A DNA stretch of 19,990 nt from an uncultured Clostridia bacterium (lineage in GTDB: Bacteria > Bacillota > Clostridia > Christensenellales > Pumilibacteraceae). Positions 1-6,562 of this stretch are shown here, piece after piece; the stretch's first letter is position 1, and every line of letters begins with the position of its first letter. The position numbers and the translations under genes are program-made. The DNA is taken from the NCBI GenBank assembly GCA_947589145.1, contig CANQCB010000016.1, positions 1-19,990 of the forward strand, in the 5' to 3' direction. The notes under the pieces are model-generated. The model was not told where the DNA came from, searched no databases, and saw only the letters and a program-made list of their open reading frames with translations.

Positions 1-759
1 GACGGGGTTTCCCTTTACCGCAACCCCGTTCAGACAATGGAAAAAATCAAAGCACTCATCCCCGGCTTAAAGAACGAGGATTCGCTCGACTCGTTTTGGG
101 AAGGTGCAATTTCCGATAGCAAGCTTGGTTTGGTTCCCGTCTATGTTCCCAATCTCATGGATAGTTCCACGAAATTGCTTGATGAAATGCTCATGCACCG
201 CATTATACATGAGGCAATTCCCGAGCTGGACGCTTCCGTAAAGAAAGTGATCGTCTATTATGTTGATATTGTCGATCTCGAACAAATCAAAAAATTTATT
301 CGGGAAGACGACTCCACTCTGGTAGAGATTGAACTGCGCGACCTGAAAGAAGTTCTCGATGATGTGGTCGTACAGGATGAAATTGAGTTCTCTTGCAAGG
401 AAGCCGATGGGAAATATTGTTTGACGGTTGAAAAATTTGTCAGCGACAGAGTATCGCAGAAGATCAACGAGTTTAATCAAAAGGGTGCCGCCAATGCAAG
501 CGAGAAAAAACCGTTCAAGCCGATTACGATCAGCGAGGAAGGCTTGGAGCTCATTGAATTGATCTCCGTGGATTGTACCGCAGGCGAAGGCATTTGGCAT
601 TCCGACTATGAAATCAAAATCGATAAGAACGGTTATTTGATCACAAACGGCACAAAGACGAAAACTTTTTGGGACGGCACGATGACCGTGGATAAAAAGC
701 CGCTCCGCCTCAAAGTCCGCAACATCTGCGGTGACGAAAGCGAAGTCAATGTGAAGTAG
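1..759 (+). CDS. C-terminal part of a probable site-specific DNA methyltransferase (5' end outside window)
   Basis: The reading frame is open from the first base of the window, so the ATG at 37 is probably internal and the gene begins upstream. About 252 residues are visible. The segment has no catalytic methyltransferase motif (no DPPY or FxGxG), as expected for a C-terminal target-recognition or accessory region. From memory, blocks such as SLYRNP, LIPGL, ELIELISVDCT, GIWHSDYEIKIDK and the terminal LRLKVRNICGDE resemble the tails of adenine-specific DNA methyltransferases of restriction-modification systems in Clostridia and Bacteroidetes. That assignment is recognition only; no active-site residue is in view. 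The next gene follows 13 bases after the stop, so the two may be co-transcribed. An alternative is an unrelated large defence protein with the same tail. Confidence 0.55.
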   Translation, partial: DGVSLYRNPVQTMEKIKALIPGLKNEDSLDSFWEGAISDSKLGLVPVYVPNLMDSSTKLLDEMLMHRIIHEAIPELDASVKKVIVYYVDIVDLEQIKKFIREDDSTLVEIELRDLKEVLDDVVVQDEIEFSCKEADGKYCLTVEKFVSDRVSQKINEFNQKGAANASEKKPFKPITISEEGLELIELISVDCTAGEGIWHSDYEIKIDKNGYLITNGTKTKTFWDGTMTVDKKPLRLKVRNICGDESEVNVK

Positions 760-772
760 GGCTAGGTGCTAT

Positions 773-1117
773 ATGAATGATTATTTAGATGTCTTTGAAA
801 AGTTCAAAGACATAAAAGAAATTTTTGACCTTTGCGACGACGTGCAAAAACTGCACGAATATTATCGCACAGGACAGTTCCAAAAGATGCATGAACATAT
901 AAGAGCGTTGACGATAAAGTATTCTCTTGAAACTCTTGTGTGGAATACTGTCAACACGCAACCGCCCCTTACGTGCGAGCAAGCATATATCAACGCCGAA
1001 AATTTTTTGCGCGCTCAAGGCGCAAAGATTATTACCGAAAAAATATTCGGGTATCAAAGTCGCCTATCCCCCGATGAAATCTCCTTTATCGAGTCTATTA
1101 TAAAACCTATGGAGTAA
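773..1117 (+). CDS. Hypothetical protein, 114 residues
   Basis: I do not recognise the family. The protein is predicted to be largely helical and soluble, with no signal peptide or membrane segment. An acidic and aromatic N-terminus (DVFEKFKDIKEIFDLCDDVQKL) is followed by a likely helix-turn-helix-rich middle and a short C-terminal helix (SPDEISFIESIIK). It starts 13 bases after the preceding methyltransferase-like gene with a modest AGGTG upstream, and ends 5 bases before a small broken reading frame, which suggests one former operon. Given these neighbours it may be a small component of a restriction or defence island, but nothing in the protein itself shows this. Confidence 0.5.
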   Translation: MNDYLDVFEKFKDIKEIFDLCDDVQKLHEYYRTGQFQKMHEHIRALTIKYSLETLVWNTVNTQPPLTCEQAYINAENFLRAQGAKIITEKIFGYQSRLSPDEISFIESIIKPME

Positions 1118-1122
1118 AATTT

Positions 1123-1246
1123 ATGGAAAATGCGGGAATAATATCTCAATATGGATTTGAATATCAAAAACTAGCTTTTGTATACCGACATTGAAGAAGA
1201 TTTGAAAATAAGATGGGGAGAGTTAACGGATGAAACAAATTGCTAA
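1123..1246 (+). pseudogene. Remnant of a broken gene, possibly a defence-type nuclease N-terminus
   Basis: An ATG at 1123, preceded by GGAG, opens a frame reading MENAGIISQYGFEYQKLAF that stops at 1192. A second frame overlapping at 1178 continues as LYTDIEEDLKIRWGELTDE and stops at 1244. The two pieces look like one coding region joined across a small deletion or frameshift. The opening GII-x-QYGF-x-YQ is similar to the N-terminal block of DUF4297/Cap4-like and related defence proteins, where a G-F-x-Y-Q motif precedes the nuclease core. No continuation is visible before the next gene at 1280, so most of the gene has been lost. Confidence 0.4.
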
Positions 1247-1267
1247 GTATTTTGATTATGCAGAATT

Positions 1268-1273
1268 TATAAC
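1268..1273 (+). promoter_or_regulatory. Candidate -10 element (TATAAC) placing the transcript start on the ATG at 1280
   Basis: TATAAC matches the sigma-A -10 consensus at 5 of 6 positions and ends 6 bases before the ATG. No good -35 is seen at 16-18 bases; the nearest, TTGCTA at 1240-1245, is 22 bases away. There is no Shine-Dalgarno sequence between the element and the start. Confidence 0.4.
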
Positions 1274-1279
1274 GTAAAA

Positions 1280-1744
1280 ATGAGAAAACAACAAAGACAA
1301 ATTAAAGAGTTTGACGAAATTATTAAAGTTTTGGATAAGTGTCAGACAATAAGATTGGGTTTATTCGACGGCGAATATCCGTATATCGTTCCGCTTTCAT
1401 TCGGTTGGGAAAAGAAAGACGGCAAGTTGTATATTTACTTTCACTGTGCAAAAGAGGGCAAAAAGGTCAGCCTGATATCTCGCAACCCAAAAGTATGCGT
1501 CGAGGCTGACGTTTTGAACGGATATAGGAAAACCGAACAGGGCGTTACCGCAGATTACGAAAGCGTTATCGCATTCGGAAGCGCAAAAGAGGTTTTCGAA
1601 AAAGAAGCCGAGCACGGAATAAGCTTATTGCTCAGTCACTGCGGCGTCACCGGATACTCGGTCGAAAAATGCGTAATGACAAAAATGGTCGCGGTGTATA
1701 AAATCAGCGTAGAAGAAATAACGGGGAAAAAGAGATTTATATGA
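1280..1744 (+). CDS. Pyridoxamine 5'-phosphate oxidase-like flavin-binding protein (NimA-type)
   Basis: This 154-residue protein has the layout of the flavin-nucleotide-binding split-barrel family related to NimA nitroimidazole resistance proteins. The N-terminus (MRKQQRQIKEFDEIIKVLDK) matches the typical leader of the family. It is followed by the first barrel strands (TIRLGLFDGEYPYIVPLSFGWE), a LYIYFHCAKEGKK block that in the family contacts the flavin phosphate, and NPKVCVEAD. The natural substrate is usually unknown in this group, so a general FMN-dependent redox role is all that can be inferred. The start has no ribosome-binding site but has a -10-like TATAAC exactly 6 bases upstream. 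The gene stands alone, between a decayed region and an independently promoted surface-protein gene. Confidence 0.85.
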   Translation: MRKQQRQIKEFDEIIKVLDKCQTIRLGLFDGEYPYIVPLSFGWEKKDGKLYIYFHCAKEGKKVSLISRNPKVCVEADVLNGYRKTEQGVTADYESVIAFGSAKEVFEKEAEHGISLLLSHCGVTGYSVEKCVMTKMVAVYKISVEEITGKKRFI

Positions 1745-1774
1745 ATGCCGCCTAACATAAGCGATCGGAACGGA

Positions 1775-1796
1775 GCGATTATTTGATCGTAATCGC
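1775..1796. other. Perfect 7-bp inverted repeat downstream of the flavin-binding gene
   Basis: GCGATTA and TAATCGC are separated by 8 bases. There is no T-tract, so this is a poor intrinsic terminator candidate. It lies between the stop at 1744 and the promoter at 1806 and may act as a weak transcript end. Confidence 0.3.
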
Positions 1797-1805
1797 GCAG
1801 GTGAA

Positions 1806-1834
1806 TTGACACTTGGCGTTCTATGGTGTAATAT
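1806..1834 (+). promoter_or_regulatory. Sigma-A-type promoter for the InlB-repeat protein gene
   Basis: A perfect -35 TTGACA (1806-1811) is followed after 17 bases by TAATAT (1829-1834). The predicted start near 1841 gives a leader of about 58 bases before the TTG start at 1899. Confidence 0.7.
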
Positions 1835-1898
1835 ATAGTTAAGCGTGGAATATTAAGTACGCAGGCTGCCAAAAAGGCGCAATAAAGGGAAGGTAACT

Positions 1899-4490
1899 TT
1901 GGAAAAACGAAAAAGAATATGGAGAATAATAACTCTTGCGGTTATAACTATCGCCGCTTTTGCGATATTTAGCCTATTCTTCGCTTGCGGAAATTCGCGA
2001 GTATTCGTGACCTTATATGACGGCGACAAGGTATTTTCGACCATATTGACGGACGATAACGGATATGCCGACCTGCCCGAGCCGCAAAAGGCAGGTTATA
2101 CTTTTTCCGCCTGGTATACGGACAAAAACCTTCGTTCTCCTTACAATAACGGTCGACTTACGGGCGAAACGTCTCTGTATGCCGGCTGGATACCCAACGA
2201 ATATACCATCACGTTTGACCTTAACGGCGCAACATACCCGAGCAACATTGCCTCGAAATCGGTAAAGTCAGGAGACGCGTTATCCCAAATTATGAGCAAC
2301 ATTCCAACTCCCCAACTCGAACACTATCAATTCGGAGGCTGGACTTGCAACGAAGAAGACGTGGACGCGTCCGAAACATTCGAATATGCCGCGAACGTTG
2401 TTTTTCGAGTTAAGTGGATACCGCAAACGAGCGAAGTACACTATGACCCCAATGGCGGATTTGTCATAGATCACGACGGTAACGCGTCTTTTGCCGCCAC
2501 ACAAACGGTAGATTACGGCTTCGAATTTGTCCCGTATACCGCACAAAAGGTAGGATACGATTTTGACGGATGGTATGACGATGACGAACTGTTGGAGCGG
2601 CAGACTTGGGAAAGAGAAGACGATGTTTTTGCGGTGGCGCAATACACTCCGCAAAGTTATACTATATTATTTTATAACGAAGTAGATGGCCAATACGCGT
2701 CTGCAACGGTCACGTATGACGAATCGTATGATTTTACCGAATACGAACATGCATTGCCCGGTCGCGAACTCGTCTGTTGGCAATGTACGACAGGCAGCGA
2801 GACGCATACTATCGATACCGATTACGAAAATGCAGTTTGGACGATAGCAAGCGACTCGCCCGAAATAATCTTGAATGCCGTTTATAGCGGACTGCAATAT
2901 ACGCTGACGTTGGAAAGCAACGGCACGCAAACGGAAATCCCCGTGTCGTACGGTCTGGAAGTCGAGTTGCCGAACGACCCCGTGTCTGTCGGTCAAACGT
3001 TTGTCGGTTGGTATTTGCCCGACGATACGCGGATATTGCCGGATTCGATATGGCAAATTGCGGATGATATGACCGCAACCGCTCGGTTTGTCGAGCCGTC
3101 GCAAGCGATTAAGTTTTCGGTTAATTATAATCTTGAAACCGGAGACGGCGATTTCTCGCGGCAGGGAGGTTATACGGCTTACGGCGTCGATTCGGAAAAT
3201 ATAAAAATAGACTCTCGCGGCTTTGACGTTAAATTTGACGGATATTATTTTGACGAAGATTTCGCAAGCGGCGAACTTCACAACAGTCCGTTTGAAACTC
3301 AACTACTATCCGCGCAGGATATTGTTTTGGATTATTATTTCTTACGCGACGCGTATACCTATACCATAATTACCGATCAAATAATTACTTATACGGCACG
3401 TTGGGGACAAACGATAATATTGGAAACCCCATATATGGCAGGACATGAGTTTGACTTTTGGTCGAGCGACGCTCCCGGCTTCGATATACTGCAACCCACG
3501 GGAGACGAATCCGTGGAATTAACAATGCCGCAGAGTAACATAATTATTACCGCCCATTGGGCAGAAGATTATAAAAAATATGAGGTAATGCTGGACGGAC
3601 ATATAGCATTTACTATAAGCTATAACGACGTATTGACGCCCACTCAAAGGAATACTCTCAGACGTGGCGATACGTCGGCAAACTATTTTGTGGGTTGGAG
3701 TCTTGATGACGAGATAGTAATAACCAATGAAGATATAAACGGCATGGTTTGGAACATAGACGGCGGAACGAAAAACGGCAACGGCAACTATACGCTCAAT
3801 CTCATATCCGAATGGCAGCCTATCGATATCGAATACTATGTCAACATATATCTCGAAAGCGAAAACGGGACTTATGAGAACAGCGACGACAAACTTTCGT
3901 ATCAAGAGTTCGGAAATGTCGGCACTACGATTTACTTCGATCCCGAAACGATCAAACCGGACGGATATGTTTTCGATCCGTCGGCGGATAACAAAATTCA
4001 TGCAACGTTGGGCGGCTCTCAAAATGTCCTTTCCGCATACTATAAACGAATAGAGTACGATGTGACTTTTAACGTGGACGGTCATAGCACGACGATGAAA
4101 GTGGGCTGGGGGAAAACCGTATCGCCGCCGACCGTAAGCGGATATATAATAACCGATTGGAACTTGGAAGGGCAACATTTCGACGGCGTAATGCCTAAAC
4201 AAGATATAACCCTCACTGCCGTATGCACGCCTAAAACGTACAGCCTTAAATTTGAGAATAATTACAATAATTTTGAGAATACCGAAGCCGTATACAACGA
4301 AGCCTTTGATTTTGCCGCGTTGGTTCAAGACAACGGGAATAACGAATTCTTCGGTATTGTGGTGAACGGCATATTTATTTCCAAAGACGAATTATCGGAA
4401 AAAACGGTCTGGGACATAGACGGAGGAACGGAGATTGACGGGCGGTATGAGCTTACCGTACTCATCGTATGGAAAGCGGAGGGTACATGA
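1899..4490 (+). CDS. InlB B-repeat (Listeria-Bacteroides repeat) surface protein
   Basis: This 863-residue extracytoplasmic protein starts at a TTG preceded by AAAGGGAAGG. The N-terminus is basic (MEKRKRIWR), followed by a hydrophobic stretch at about 10-29 ending in LFFAC-G. Cys30 could be lipidated, although the lipobox is not classical; otherwise the segment is an uncleaved anchor or signal peptide. The rest is a series of roughly ten beta-rich repeats of 60-85 residues. Each has the InlB B-repeat signature: a start like YTITFDLNG, a middle like GYxFxGWY, and an end like LYAGW or ITAHW. Clear copies begin near residues 35, 103, 178, 251, 331, 555, 715 and 775. There is no LPXTG motif or C-terminal anchor. 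Such repeats are known as stalk or adhesion modules, so the role is probably at the cell surface; the ligand is unknown. Its stop overlaps the start of the exonuclease gene. Confidence 0.85.
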   Translation: MEKRKRIWRIITLAVITIAAFAIFSLFFACGNSRVFVTLYDGDKVFSTILTDDNGYADLPEPQKAGYTFSAWYTDKNLRSPYNNGRLTGETSLYAGWIPNEYTITFDLNGATYPSNIASKSVKSGDALSQIMSNIPTPQLEHYQFGGWTCNEEDVDASETFEYAANVVFRVKWIPQTSEVHYDPNGGFVIDHDGNASFAATQTVDYGFEFVPYTAQKVGYDFDGWYDDDELLERQTWEREDDVFAVAQYTPQSYTILFYNEVDGQYASATVTYDESYDFTEYEHALPGRELVCWQCTTGSETHTIDTDYENAVWTIASDSPEIILNAVYSGLQYTLTLESNGTQTEIPVSYGLEVELPNDPVSVGQTFVGWYLPDDTRILPDSIWQIADDMTATARFVEPSQAIKFSVNYNLETGDGDFSRQGGYTAYGVDSENIKIDSRGFDVKFDGYYFDEDFASGELHNSPFETQLLSAQDIVLDYYFLRDAYTYTIITDQIITYTARWGQTIILETPYMAGHEFDFWSSDAPGFDILQPTGDESVELTMPQSNIIITAHWAEDYKKYEVMLDGHIAFTISYNDVLTPTQRNTLRRGDTSANYFVGWSLDDEIVITNEDINGMVWNIDGGTKNGNGNYTLNLISEWQPIDIEYYVNIYLESENGTYENSDDKLSYQEFGNVGTTIYFDPETIKPDGYVFDPSADNKIHATLGGSQNVLSAYYKRIEYDVTFNVDGHSTTMKVGWGKTVSPPTVSGYIITDWNLEGQHFDGVMPKQDITLTAVCTPKTYSLKFENNYNNFENTEAVYNEAFDFAALVQDNGNNEFFGIVVNGIFISKDELSEKTVWDIDGGTEIDGRYELTVLIVWKAEGT

Positions 4491-5089
4491 TGGACTATCT
4501 CGTACTCGACGTCGAAACCCCGAATTCCAAAAACGATAGCATTTGCGCGATAGGCGTGCAACTGCTGACGGACAACAAGGTTACGCAGGAATGGTACACG
4601 CTCGTAGATCCCGAGGATAAATTCGACGACTTCAATATTTCGATCCATCATATAACTCCCGAAATGGTATCGGGTGCGCCGAAATTCGATGACGTATGGG
4701 CTCGGATAAGCCCGTATTGCGAAAATAGAGTATTCGTCGCTCATAACGCGCAATTCGATCTCACCGTTCTTGCCAAGGCGTTGCAAAACAGGGGTATACA
4801 AATGCCTGTTATTCGCTATCTTTGCACGGTAGATTTGGGCAGGCGTATTCATTTCAATTTCAAGAATACGAGAGGGGATCTTGTGCTTTCCGGCTTTTCA
4901 CGGCATTTGGGAGTCGAACTCGTGGAACATCATAATGCTCTGTATGATACACGGGCGTGTTGCGGCATATTTTTGCGCTTGCAAGAAATGTATGATTTCG
5001 ATCCGATGGATTATGTCAGGCAGTACGTATACGCGAATAAACGATTAAAAAGAAAGACGGTAGGCGAATATAGAAAAACGGGCGCATGA
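4490..5089 (+). CDS. DEDDh-family 3'-5' exonuclease (DnaQ-like)
   Basis: This is a 199-residue RNase T/DnaQ-fold exonuclease. All metal-binding residues are visible: Exo I as D7-x-E9 in LDVETPN, Exo II as D90 in VAHNAQFD, and Exo III as H148 to D153 in HNALYD, the H-x4-D spacing that defines the DEDDh class. IHHITPEMV resembles the corresponding block in PolC proofreading and related stand-alone exonucleases. It cuts DNA or RNA from 3' ends; which one cannot be told. The ATG at 4490 is favoured because GGAGGG lies 6 bases upstream; the ATG at 4487 leaves only 3 bases. Either way the start overlaps the TGA of the surface-protein gene, implying translational coupling. The stop codon lies inside the downstream terminator stem. 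Confidence 0.87.
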   Translation: MDYLVLDVETPNSKNDSICAIGVQLLTDNKVTQEWYTLVDPEDKFDDFNISIHHITPEMVSGAPKFDDVWARISPYCENRVFVAHNAQFDLTVLAKALQNRGIQMPVIRYLCTVDLGRRIHFNFKNTRGDLVLSGFSRHLGVELVEHHNALYDTRACCGIFLRLQEMYDFDPMDYVRQYVYANKRLKRKTVGEYRKTGA

Positions 5090-5104
5090 TATGCGCCCGT
5101 TTTT
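5078..5104. terminator. Bidirectional intrinsic terminator between convergent genes
   Basis: ACGGGCGCAT pairs perfectly with ATGCGCCCGT around a 3-base GAT spacer, followed by TTTT on the plus strand and AAAAA preceding it, which gives a U-tract on the minus strand too. The exonuclease stop codon (5087-5089) overlaps the stem. Confidence 0.9.
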
Positions 5105-5115
5105 CGGCGATAAAA

Positions 5116-5505
5116 TCATTCGGAATAGATACATTTAATAAACAGTCGGAACGTATCGGTTTTTCCGCCCGCGGCGATCAAATCGTAGATGAGTTTGATT
5201 TCAACTTCTTTGTCGCTGTCGGATACGAACACAAACTCGGGCAGAACACTCATGCTTAAAGTGCCGAAAGGCGTAGTTATATCGAATGGATATTCTTTGC
5301 CTTCGCAAAGTATGAGCGCATAGTCCTCGTCGCCTTTTTTGCGTATGGATACGACGCCGTCGGAAACGCCGATCGCATAAGTTCCGTTTTGTATCGGATA
5401 GGTTAGGTTAAGGCTGTTTCCGATTTTATCGATAACGCCTTCCGTTACAAAAATCGGCTCGCCGTCCTCATTCTCGCGAATATATATCTTTGCCGTCCTA
5501 TCCAT
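5116..5505 (-). CDS. DUF1934 (YwiB-like) beta-barrel protein
   Basis: This 129-residue protein fits the DUF1934 family (Bacillus YwiB), a small calycin-like beta-barrel of unknown function. Family-like features are the opening KIYIRENEDGEP, a glycine-rich central strand run (NGTYAIGVSDGVVSIRKKG), LSMSVLPEFV, and the closing strand TDTFRLFIK. There is no signal peptide or membrane segment, so it is cytosolic. The first ATG of the frame lies at 5511, but the ATG at 5505 is preferred because a consensus promoter puts the transcript start at or next to 5505, making 5511 part of the untranscribed region. It has no ribosome-binding site. It is convergent with the exonuclease gene and divergent from spoVT. 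Confidence 0.8.
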   Translation of the reverse strand: MDRTAKIYIRENEDGEPIFVTEGVIDKIGNSLNLTYPIQNGTYAIGVSDGVVSIRKKGDEDYALILCEGKEYPFDITTPFGTLSMSVLPEFVFVSDSDKEVEIKLIYDLIAAGGKTDTFRLFIKCIYSE

Positions 5506-5511
5506 ATTCAT

Positions 5512-5541
5512 ATTATACGCTTACCGCTTGTTCTATGTCAA
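5512..5541 (-). promoter_or_regulatory. Perfect-consensus sigma-A promoter for the DUF1934 gene
   Basis: On the minus strand, TTGACA (5541-5536) and TATAAT (5517-5512) are separated by 18 bases. The -10 ends 6 bases before the ATG at 5505, so the predicted +1 coincides with the start codon. Confidence 0.8.
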
Positions 5542-5573
5542 GTGAGAAAGGACGAGTAAAACTAAACCGATAC

Positions 5574-5602
5574 GCATATTTACGACATTTTGCGCCATAA
5601 TA
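5574..5602 (+). promoter_or_regulatory. Candidate sigma-G (forespore) promoter for spoVT
   Basis: GCATA at 5574-5578 and CATAATA at 5596-5602 are 17 bases apart and fit the Bacillus sigma-G pattern (GHATR, about 17-18 bases, CATWHTA). In Bacillus subtilis spoVT is transcribed by sigma-G. No TTGACA-like -35 is present. The predicted start falls at or next to the ATG at 5608. Confidence 0.55.
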
Positions 5603-5607
5603 ATCGT

Positions 5608-6144
5608 ATGAAAACGAACGGTATAATAAGAAAAGTGGACGGTTTGGGCAGAGTGGTAATTCCGCGCGAATACAGAAAACTACACAGAATATCACTCGGC
5701 GACCCTATGGAAATTTCCTGTCTCGACAGCGGGGAAATAGTATTGAAGAAAATGGATTTGACGCTTACGTTGGAAGAATTGTCTTTTAACGCGATAAGGG
5801 TATTATCGGAAAATGTTAAGGGAAGTATTCTTGTATCCAACCTTGAAAAGTGGTTGGGCGGCAGCGGAGCGGCAAAAGGCATGTTTGTCGGAAAAGAATT
5901 GCCAGAGGAAATTCGCAGGCACATATTGAACAGAAAAGACTATTCGGTATGCAACGTGGACGAAATAAAGGGGCTCGACGTCCATTTTGATGAGCAGACC
6001 GCCTTTCTTGCCGAGCCCATATCCGGCGACGGCGATGTGTTCGGCGCGCTCTATATTACGGGTACGGACAGCATTTCGCCGAGCGATATTGCACTTCTTA
6101 AAACCGCAGCTTGCATTCTCGGCACTTCTTTACAAAAATTTTAA
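5608..6144 (+). CDS. spoVT: Stage V sporulation regulator SpoVT (AbrB family)
   Basis: This is a 178-residue transcription regulator. The N-terminal swapped-hairpin AbrB DNA-binding domain (about 1-50) has the signature GIIRKVDGLGRVVIPREYRK. The C-terminal part (about 55-178) matches the GAF-like domain of SpoVT, ending in SDIALLKTAACILGTSLQK. Length and two-domain layout agree with SpoVT rather than AbrB, which lacks the GAF part. SpoVT tunes forespore sigma-G-dependent genes late in sporulation, so its presence suggests that the organism makes spores. The ATG at 5608 was chosen because family members begin close to MKTNGIIRKV; an upstream TTG at 5590 would add six atypical residues and has no ribosome-binding site. 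The gene is monocistronic, as secG has its own promoter. Confidence 0.92.
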   Translation: MKTNGIIRKVDGLGRVVIPREYRKLHRISLGDPMEISCLDSGEIVLKKMDLTLTLEELSFNAIRVLSENVKGSILVSNLEKWLGGSGAAKGMFVGKELPEEIRRHILNRKDYSVCNVDEIKGLDVHFDEQTAFLAEPISGDGDVFGALYITGTDSISPSDIALLKTAACILGTSLQKF

Positions 6145-6164
6145 TATAAAATGGCGTTTAATGC

Positions 6165-6193
6165 TTGCATGTGCGTAATTTCTGTGGTATAAT
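6165..6193 (+). promoter_or_regulatory. Sigma-A promoter of secG with extended -10
   Basis: TTGCAT (6165-6170), a 17-base spacer, and TATAAT (6188-6193) preceded by TGG, the extended -10 form. The predicted start is near 6200, leaving a leader of about 26 bases that contains AGAGGT. Confidence 0.8.
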
Positions 6194-6225
6194 CTTCAAG
6201 ATTGAATAACGACAGAGGTCGCATT

Positions 6226-6492
6226 ATGGTAAACGCAATTAACATTATAAGAACAATAATTCTGATAGCCGAGGCAGTGCTTGCGGTCGCGCTGGTTGTG
6301 ACGATTTTCTTTCAGCCGGCAAACACGACGGGTATCAGCGCAATAGACAATACCGAGACTTACTATACTAAGAACAAGAAAAAGTCGATCGAAGGCAAAA
6401 TGAAAATAGCGACAATCGTTATTTCCGTTACCATGGCAGTGCTTGCGGTTGTGTTCTTCATCCTGTTGGCCATTGACAAGTCGGGTGTTTGA
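6226..6492 (+). CDS. secG: Preprotein translocase subunit SecG
   Basis: This 88-residue membrane protein has two predicted transmembrane helices (about residues 5-27 and 60-83) and a polar cytoplasmic loop containing ETYYTKNKKKSIEGK, which matches the conserved SecG loop (FFGKNKGRTxEG type). SecG is the non-essential third subunit of the SecYEG channel and helps SecA-driven export. The start at 6226 is supported by AGAGGT 6 bases upstream; a TTG at 6202 in the same frame would add eight polar residues and lacks a ribosome-binding site. It precedes rnr, a common Firmicutes order (secG-rnr-smpB), but an intrinsic terminator separates the two here. Confidence 0.9.
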   Translation: MVNAINIIRTIILIAEAVLAVALVVTIFFQPANTTGISAIDNTETYYTKNKKKSIEGKMKIATIVISVTMAVLAVVFFILLAIDKSGV

Positions 6493-6529
6493 TGAATCAA
6501 GCGCACCGGTGCAAGAAAAAATAAATAGG

Positions 6530-6557
6530 GCAGCGGCAAATAACCGTTGCTTTTTTT
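6530..6557 (+). terminator. Intrinsic terminator or attenuator between secG and rnr
   Basis: GCAGCGG pairs with CCGTTGC (7 bp, one G-U) around a 7-base loop and is followed by seven T residues. It ends 5 bases before the rnr start codon, so it may limit rnr expression from secG transcription. Confidence 0.8.
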
Positions 6558-6562
6558 AACTT

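Noticed and set aside
3519..4328. 269-codon minus-strand open frame inside the InlB-repeat gene
   Set aside because: Antisense to an ORF with clear repeats, promoter and ribosome-binding site; no family features.
2100..4480. Possible DNA tandem repeat or CRISPR-like structure in the repeat-protein gene
   Set aside because: The repetition is at protein level (InlB B-repeats of variable length); the DNA copies are diverged and there are no regular spacers.
5590..5607. TTG start giving SpoVT six more residues
   Set aside because: No ribosome-binding site, overlaps the predicted -10 element, and SpoVT proteins start at the MKxNGIIRKV position.
6503..6512. GCACCGGTGC palindrome after secG
   Set aside because: Short, no loop space and no T-tract; the real terminator is the stem at 6530-6557.
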